Source of the DNA: Sorghum bicolor
Taxonomy: Eukaryota > Streptophyta > Magnoliopsida > Poales > Poaceae
DNA length: 64,000 nt
NCBI RefSeq assembly: GCF_000003195.3
Contig: NC_012879.2
Coordinates: 36,971,268-37,035,267 of the forward strand
Direction: 5' to 3'
Under the pieces are notes generated by a model that ran no database searches, was not told the origin of the DNA, and was given only the letters and a program-made list of their open reading frames with translations. A program made the translations under genes and the position numbers. How positions within the stretch are numbered: position 1 is the stretch's first letter; each line of letters begins with the position of its first letter. Positions 58,342-64,000 of the stretch are shown here, piece by piece.

Positions 58342-59274
58342 TCAACAAGATCTGCAATATTTATTATAGACATATGCATCGACAACCATCCTTTTAAAGT
58401 TTTTATAAATAGAAAGGAAGAGGGGGTTGGAGATCTCAAATGTGGTAAGGTTGGAGAGACCAATTGATTGGGGAGATGTTTTATATGAGCAAGGACTTGG
58501 TGAGGTATTTGTGAAATAACTTCCATGCTCATTCTCAAACTCCAAGGATGATTCTTCATGAATGCTTAAAATTCCTCTAGGATTGTCTCTCAAGTTTGTT
58601 TTATCCATCCATTCAATGGTGATAGCACATGGATTATTAATGCCCTCTAGCCATTGATGTTGCTCTTCTCGATCCTTCTTGTGGTCTTGGTGACTCTTAT
58701 GCATGGGATGTCTAGAGAGATTCATAGGATCATCGGGAGGTTCAAGAGAAAGAGCATAGTAGAAATTATTAAGCTTAAGGATGGGTTGGATAGCCGAATC
58801 ATGGGATTGAAATGTTTGGAAATTGGCTACTGAAACTTCCTTTCCTCGTCTGGGAGATGATTCCTTCTCTATCTCTAGGAATTTTTTATGAAGACTAGTG
58901 CAAGAAAGATGTCCAGAAATGAAGACATACCTTCCTTTACTAATAGATAAAGAAAGAAAGACACTACTAAAGGTTATATGATTAAGACCAATGTGAAAAT
59001 ATCGAGAAAAAACATGGTCTTGTAGGGCTGGGTTTAAACCAAAATTTATAGAAAGATTAAAAGATTCCCTAGGTGTAGCTAAAAGTTCATTATCTTTTTT
59101 ATTAAAAGATAGGACCTCAGCTATAGAAAAGGGTTGGTTTTGACCTATTGCAATCAACTCTGGACACAGATCATAATTAGGGGCAAAGAAAGGACTTGTT
59201 GACTCCCATGGTCTATGGCTGGTCTCTGAAGGTGCAAAAAATTCAATGATAGGTGTGGAATTTGAGTTATCCAT
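58342..59274 (-). CDS. F-G gag-like protein with capsid-core deletion, 310 aa
   Basis: Start chosen at 59274 (MDNSNS) for the same reason as in A-B. Sequence order: APSETSHRPWEST, direct jump to AEVLSFNKKDNELL and FHIGLNHITF, a middle region with SPRRGKEVS, a His/Lys/Asp-rich stretch (HPMHKSHQDHKKDREEQHQ), and the ending FEISNPLF plus YNKYC. It differs from A-B by many substitutions but its indels are multiples of three, and the same capsid segment is missing at the same point. It ends within four codons of the A-B alignment end. Likely a Gag-derived structural or accessory protein; function not known. Confidence 0.62.
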   Translation of the reverse strand: MDNSNSTPIIEFFAPSETSHRPWESTSPFFAPNYDLCPELIAIGQNQPFSIAEVLSFNKKDNELLATPRESFNLSINFGLNPALQDHVFSRYFHIGLNHITFSSVFLSLSISKGRYVFISGHLSCTSLHKKFLEIEKESSPRRGKEVSVANFQTFQSHDSAIQPILKLNNFYYALSLEPPDDPMNLSRHPMHKSHQDHKKDREEQHQWLEGINNPCAITIEWMDKTNLRDNPRGILSIHEESSLEFENEHGSYFTNTSPSPCSYKTSPQSIGLSNLTTFEISNPLFLSIYKNFKRMVVDAYVYNKYCRSC

Positions 59275-59362
59275 AAAGATGGAAAAAATAAAAAGATAAA
59301 AGAATAAAAGTATAATACAAGATAATAGCAAGACTCAAAGTTATCTCAGCAAACCGTCTTTC

Positions 59363-59379
59363 TCCCGGCAACAGCGCCA
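59363..59379 (-). promoter_or_regulatory. F-G primer-binding site
   Basis: The minus strand reads TGGCGCTGTTGCCGGGA, a slightly mutated tRNA-Asp site. Confidence 0.78.
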
Positions 59380-59397
59380 GAAATGCTTGTTGATATT

Positions 59398-60601
59398 TGG
59401 TAACGCCATCAGGAAATGATCCGCAAGCGCACGGATATCGGTGAGCATTTCACTCGGGAGGTTATCAAGAGTATCGTATTTATATTTTTACCACTGGGAG
59501 AAAATATGCATCTGACTAACCAAATCTATTGCTACTACCCTTTAGGCTACAAAGAATGTTTCTCGATGTGAGCGATGTATAGAGAAGACTGCAACCGTAG
59601 TCTCGTTCTAACCTTGGTAAGGATGATCTACTATTCTATTGGGGAAGCTTACGGAATCTAGACACCACAAAGGATGTTCGACCCACACCTATAAACCTAC
59701 CCGTCCTGCTAACGAGATGTGGGATGCAAAGGTAACTCGGAAATGTCACGTTCCTTGCTACTACCACGGTCCAGCTAGTCAGGGGATATCTATGAGTACC
59801 CTAGCCCAAACACCACGTTTACTCTAGCAATGATTACTCTAATCTCAACCAGAAGAGATTAAAGTAAACTCATAAACCAAAGAACAATAAACAAGAACTT
59901 ACTAGAATTTAGAAGTCGAATTACTGAACAATCCTAGGAGCAAGCTTCAGGTTAGGAGAACTTGATCCCGCAGGTACAACCTCGGAGTAGACACCGACAG
60001 GCCGGGCTTCGTCCGATCTACACCTCCACTCTATCTCTCTCAATCTAGTAGATCTAGTATACTCTCACATTGGATGCTAAGCCCTAAGTCTATTTAGAGG
60101 AGAGGTTATCCTTCGAGGGCTCCTCTCAACTCTATGATGAACTTGTCCTCCTCCAGGGGCCACGAGGTCTGCTTATATAGTCCTTCCAAGTGAATATGGG
60201 CCGTCGGATCAAACCGACATTGATTGAACAGTTATCCTTGATCATTTAGGTCGGTGGAGCGTAATCCCCGAAGAGAGTCCTGATTGGACTCAGGGACAGG
60301 GCGGGCGCCCTAGGGGTGAGGGCGGGCGCCCTGCCCCCGGGCCCGTTCGCCTTCCCGTTCGTTCCCATGGCTTCTGGAGTCTTCTAGATGACAGAAAATT
60401 GCACGGCACGTTAATATCTCTATGTAAACCCAACGTGTGGGCCTTTCTTCCATATTTCCTGATAACCCCCTGCAGAAATAGACAAACACTAAAACTCATG
60501 GAATTCTGTCAGTTAAAACCCTAAGTGTGGGTGTTGGTTGCATTTGGATCCTTTTCTTTATTTATTTGATGATTATATTTGGTACTTAAGGACCGTCAAC
60601 A
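59398..60601 (-). repeat. F-G 5' LTR
   Basis: TGTTGATATTTGGTAACGCC to CGTCAACA; the G-run block is at 60299-60331. Confidence 0.92.
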
Positions 60602-60606
60602 ACAAC

Positions 60607-60639
60607 CTAGTATTCAAGTGGAGTTAGCAAGTGTCAACA
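60607..60639 (+). repeat. LTR E, last 33 bp
   Basis: Completes LTR E after F-G: CTAGTATTCAAGTGGAGTT then GCAAGTGTCAACA. Primer site and internal region of N2 follow. Confidence 0.8.
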
Positions 60640-60646
60640 AGCTTTT

Positions 60647-60664
60647 TGGCGCCGTTGCCGAGGA
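60647..60664 (+). promoter_or_regulatory. N2 primer-binding site (tRNA-Asp type)
   Basis: TGGCGCCGTTGCCGAGGA, 7 bases after the end of LTR E; one mismatch from the site in A-B. Confidence 0.85.
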
Positions 60665-60801
60665 GACGGTTGCTGAGTTGACTACAAACTAGCTTAATCA
60701 TTTTCTAAAAAAAATAATAAAAAAAATATACTTTTCCTTTTATCCTTTGCCTTATCTCTGCTATTCTTTCTTCTTGTCTAATCCTTGATTTCTGGTCTAT
60801 C

Positions 60802-62375
60802 ATGAATGCAAACATGTCTGTCTATCAGTTTCATAGAACTACGGGCACACATCTCGAACCACCAAAATCTTCGAATCCTATCATAGCGTCTAGTTTTCAG
60901 ATAGACCCCAAATACATAGAATTTGTTCAAAAACAACCTTTCCCAGGAGAAGGTGAAGAAAATCCATACACACACCAAAGAGAGATTTATCGAGTCTGTG
61001 ACCTCCTTCGCATAGAAGGCATGTCCGATGAGACCCTTAAATGGAAGCTCTTTCTGTTCTCTTTAATAGGAAAAGCTGGTATAAACTCAAAGTAGGGAGT
61101 GTTCATGGAGATTGGAAGGAGTTATATAATAGTTTTCTTTTTAAATATTTTCCAATCTCCAAAGTGGCGGAACTCCGGCGTGAGATTGTTTCTTTTAGAC
61201 AACTGGAAGAATAATCTATTGGCAAATCATGGGACCGTTTCATTAACCTTACTCTCACTGGCCCAAAGCTTTCTATTCCAGAAGAAGTTCTTCTAATTCA
61301 CTTTTTTGAGGGCCTTAGTAGGGAAAATAAGCAAACCTTGAATACAGCCTCTAGAGGATCCTTCTTTCACCTACCTGCTAGTGAAGCTAGGGATTTAATT
61401 GATTCATTGACTGGAAAGTTTCCTAGCATTTATATCCCTAAGAAAGAGAAAGAACGAGTTCTTAGACTAGAAGAAGAAGTTTCGATAGCCAGATTACAAC
61501 CACTTCAATCCCAAACTTTAGCTATCGATCCTAAACCATCAATACCCCAAAATTCTCCAAGAGAGGAAGGAATTCCGACCTTAAATCTTTCAGATGCTGA
61601 TGGTTTAGACTTCTGGTTCCATAAGAGACCTTCAAGCAAGGATAATTCAAATCCTTGCAATAATGGTTCTCTTAGAGAATGTCCTGGTTCCTGTTATGAA
61701 GAAGTCAAGGATGACATATCAAGTGAAGGAGAGCTAAACCATATAGAAGATTCTATCTGCTCCCCTTCCATGTTCACAAATTCTAAATCCATCCTTGACC
61801 TTAGATACCCCTCTTATCCCTCTCCTTTTAAGTCTCATAATGATCCTAGCAATCCATCAAGATGATCAAACCATAGGAGCCATAAAGATAATGAGGATGA
61901 CATGTCAAGTAATGTCATAGAAGGAGAGCTAAGCCATATAGAAAATTCTAACACCTCCCCTTTCCTGATCACAAGTTCTAAATGGCTAGAATGTGTAGAA
62001 TGGATGGATAAGGAAGAAGCCTTAATGGATTCTGACTTTGGCTCAATTTCAAATGGTGAGTTGTTGACTCCCTTTGAAGACGAGATTCATCCAACTACAG
62101 AAGAGGACATAGGTGAGACCAATCCAGGAGAAACTCCGAACATTCAGATTGGAGACAAAGATAACATTAATGAGCATGGAATTTATTTCATAGCCACTTC
62201 GTTTACTCCATGCTCATATGCAACATCTTCCCAACCATTGGTCTCTCCAACATCACCACATTTGAGATCTCCAACCCCCTCTTCCCTTCTATTTATAAAA
62301 ACTTTAAAAGGGCGGTTGTCGATGCATATGTCCATAATAAATATTACAGATATCGTTGAGTTGATCTTAATATAG
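60802..62375 (+). pseudogene. N2 gag-like gene with capsid core, lightly broken
   Basis: ATG 60802 (MNANMSVYQFHRTTG). It contains the Athila capsid segment missing in A-B and F-G: YRVCDLLRIEGMSDETLKWK. Breaks: a 7-base loss at about 61077 relative to N1, a TAA at about 61212 where N1 has GAA, a TGA at 61863-61865 where N1 has CGA, and one base lost near 62237. Otherwise one frame of about 520 codons. The tail is Ser/Asn/Asp/Glu-rich (SSNVIEGELSHIENSNTS). No RT follows. Confidence 0.75.
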
Positions 62376-64000
62376 GTCAGCATTGGAAGGGAAACCACTT
62401 CGCTGACATAAATTGATGGTTTGCCAAGGACAAGCTTAGTGTCCTAAAATAAGCACTGATCAGATCGTAACATGAGCTTTTAATTATTTACAACATTACC
62501 TTGTGTATTGAGCATATAAGCATAATTGTAAAAATATTCCATTGGGTATTCTTGTCACTAACCTTTCTAGGATTGGAGCAAGAAGATTGGATGAATGACA
62601 AGCACAAGGTATGTCCAACCAATCATCATACGACATTGAATATTTTATGCTAACACTTAACCAGTTCCACAAAGCTTTGTTGTATATTTGAGCTCCACAT
62701 AATTCAAGGATCAAAGAAGACTAGCAGACGGAGGACATTCTAATTGCTGTCAGGGTGCTGCCGACATTCAAATACACCTCCGCCACCTGCTAGCTACATC
62801 AGAAGAAATTACGTCAAAATCCACCTTGGGGGAGAGCACCCCCATTTATCCAGCTAAGTGTTTCTACTCATGTTTATACTTTACTCAAATAATAAAAAGA
62901 TACATAATTATAAAAACCTAAATAAAGATTTTGTGCTTATATAAATATCTTTGCTTAGTTTGCTAAATACATAAATAAATAAAAAAAATTTGTTATGAAC
63001 CCTTATGATAAGCTCTCACATGGAAATGATGAATAGTTGGTCTACCTAGTTCTCAAAATTGAAATCTCTCTCAAGTTTAGGTATGACTGTTATGAATTAA
63101 TATTTTCTCTAAACCTAAACTTGTGGGAAGAGTACTTGATCTAAAGTCCAAGTCGTTAACAGATACGATATGGGAAGGTTGAGCTGCTGTTTATCTGTTC
63201 CTTGAGATGCAAGAATTCTGGAGAATTTTATCTTTCAAAATCTTTAAAATGTTGCATGATGAGTTCCTGTATGATGAGAGTTTAAAATCCTACCATAGCC
63301 ATATATACATGCTTATTAGACTATGAACCATACATTTACTTTTTACTGCTTATGAGCATTGAGTGTGGTCAAGTTGTGTAGACCTTTAGGAGCTTGTCAT
63401 GCGGTTAAAATCAAGATTCACTTGCACGTCCACTCGTACATGCTGCTTCTACTCCGGAAGTACGTATCCTCATACATCCACTCATTTCCATCTCTAGATT
63501 CACCCAAAAGTATTCTACTCCTATCCAGAAGAGAATAGCCAAAAACATTCTCCTATTTCTGTTTTTCCCTGTGAAATAAATGCTCGAGTTATCTTGGTTA
63601 CTACCACTTGCTATATTATTTTAGGAGATGAGTGCTCTAAAAAAAAGAAAAAAAGTGAATACGAGGAAATAAAAAGGGGCTAGTGCCCGGAACCTTGAAG
63701 AAAAGAAAAAGTGAGACGAGAGGTAAAAATGGACAAGTGTCCGACAGTAGAATTAGGGGTACAAGATACCCACCTGAGAGAAAAAGAAAAAGAAATTATA
63801 GAGCATCTCATTCTCCTCAAAAAGCTTCAAAGTGCAAGAAAGGTATGTATCCCCTCAAAAGAGAAAAAGTAGAATTCAACTTTCACCATTGTTTTCACCA
63901 TCATCACCATACACCGTTCATTCGCCACACATGCACATCTTGATTTGACTTATTGACTTGTTTCTCTAGATCCATGGTTTGACTATGCAATAAATGTCTT
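62376..64000 (+). other. N2 non-coding internal region
   Basis: No supported gene. Carries the 1.6-kb internal deletion at about 62638 and the purine-rich block at 63640-63800 (GAAAAAAAGTGAATACGAGG-type). The open frame at 63683-63943 lies in this repeat block and is not supported. Confidence 0.65.

Larger units (their letters stand above)
38063..60601 (-). mobile_element. F-G: complete pol-less Athila-like LTR retrotransposon, carrying two nested insertions
   Basis: LTRs 38063-39277 and 59398-60601, target duplication ACAAC (38058-38062 and 60602-60606). The left terminal base pair reads TA instead of TG, one G-to-A change. Its own internal sequence is 39278-39748 and 54668-59397. It carries a 310-aa gag-like frame and a decayed protease-like region and no RT or integrase. 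It inserted into LTR E and was itself entered by the solo LTR at 39749-54662. Confidence 0.92.
60640..64000 (+). mobile_element. N2: second pol-less Athila-like copy, 5' part, runs off the window
   Basis: Starts directly after LTR E with a primer site, then a gag-like gene and the family's non-coding region. At about 62638 the sequence jumps from the N1 position 16240 to 25852, so about 1.6 kb of family sequence is absent. At the window end it has reached the equivalent of N1 36301, so its 3' LTR should begin roughly 500 bp further on. Confidence 0.82.

Noticed and set aside
16590..60601. Regularly spaced long direct repeats as a CRISPR-like or gene-cluster structure
   Set aside because: They are LTR pairs with target duplications, primer sites and polypurine tracts.

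Overview
The window is grass (Poaceae) repeat-rich DNA, most likely from an Andropogoneae genome such as sorghum. That assignment is inference: it rests on four copies of a GGCCTTGTTTAGTTC-ended MITE, a Sirevirus-type Ty1/copia element, Tat and Athila Ty3/gypsy elements, and pericentromere-like nesting. I found no rRNA, tRNA or CRISPR array and no convincingly intact host gene. Nearly every base belongs to a transposable element, and most of the nest can be resolved exactly from target-site duplications (TSDs).

Layout. 1-9496: a Tat-lineage Ty3/gypsy element on the minus strand (gag-PR-RT-RH-aRH-IN, 5' LTR at 9036-9496), carrying between pol and its off-window 3' LTR an antisense, intron-containing gene on the plus strand (15-2408). 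9497-10055: an unclassified LTR fragment. 10056-36794: internal region of a plus-strand, pol-less Athila-like element (N1), split by a CACTA-like transposon that carries a captured WPP-domain gene fragment (11204-15709), by a complete pol-less Athila-like element (A-B, 16590-24578, TSD GTGTC) and by a complete degenerate Sirevirus (26155-35237, TSD TAAAT). 36795-38062 plus 60607-60639: one LTR (LTR E) that ends N1 and also starts a second plus-strand copy (N2, 60640 to the window end), so the two copies form an LTR-sharing tandem. LTR E is split by a pol-less Athila-like element (F-G, 38063-60601, TSD ACAAC). F-G is split by a 5.66-kb solo LTR (39749-54662, TSD CATAC), and that is split by a pol-bearing Athila-like element (C-D, 45322-54568, TSD ATATT). 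The nest is four levels deep at C-D.

How the parts relate. C-D carries gag, a PR-like domain, RT, RNase H and IN (all broken) plus a 206-aa third ORF in the env position. A-B, F-G, N1 and N2 share its LTR ends (TGTTGA...TCAACA) and, wherever the primer site is in view, its tRNA-Asp-type primer site. They carry only gag-like or PR-like sequence and look like a non-autonomous family that relies on a C-D-type partner. A-B and F-G share one gag deletion and each keeps an open reading frame of about 310 codons, although their other coding sequence has decayed.

The best candidates for something undescribed are this pol-less gag family, the spliced antisense gene inside the Tat element, the ORF3 of C-D, the roughly 178-bp tandem array inside the giant solo LTR, and the WPP-capturing CACTA-like element.
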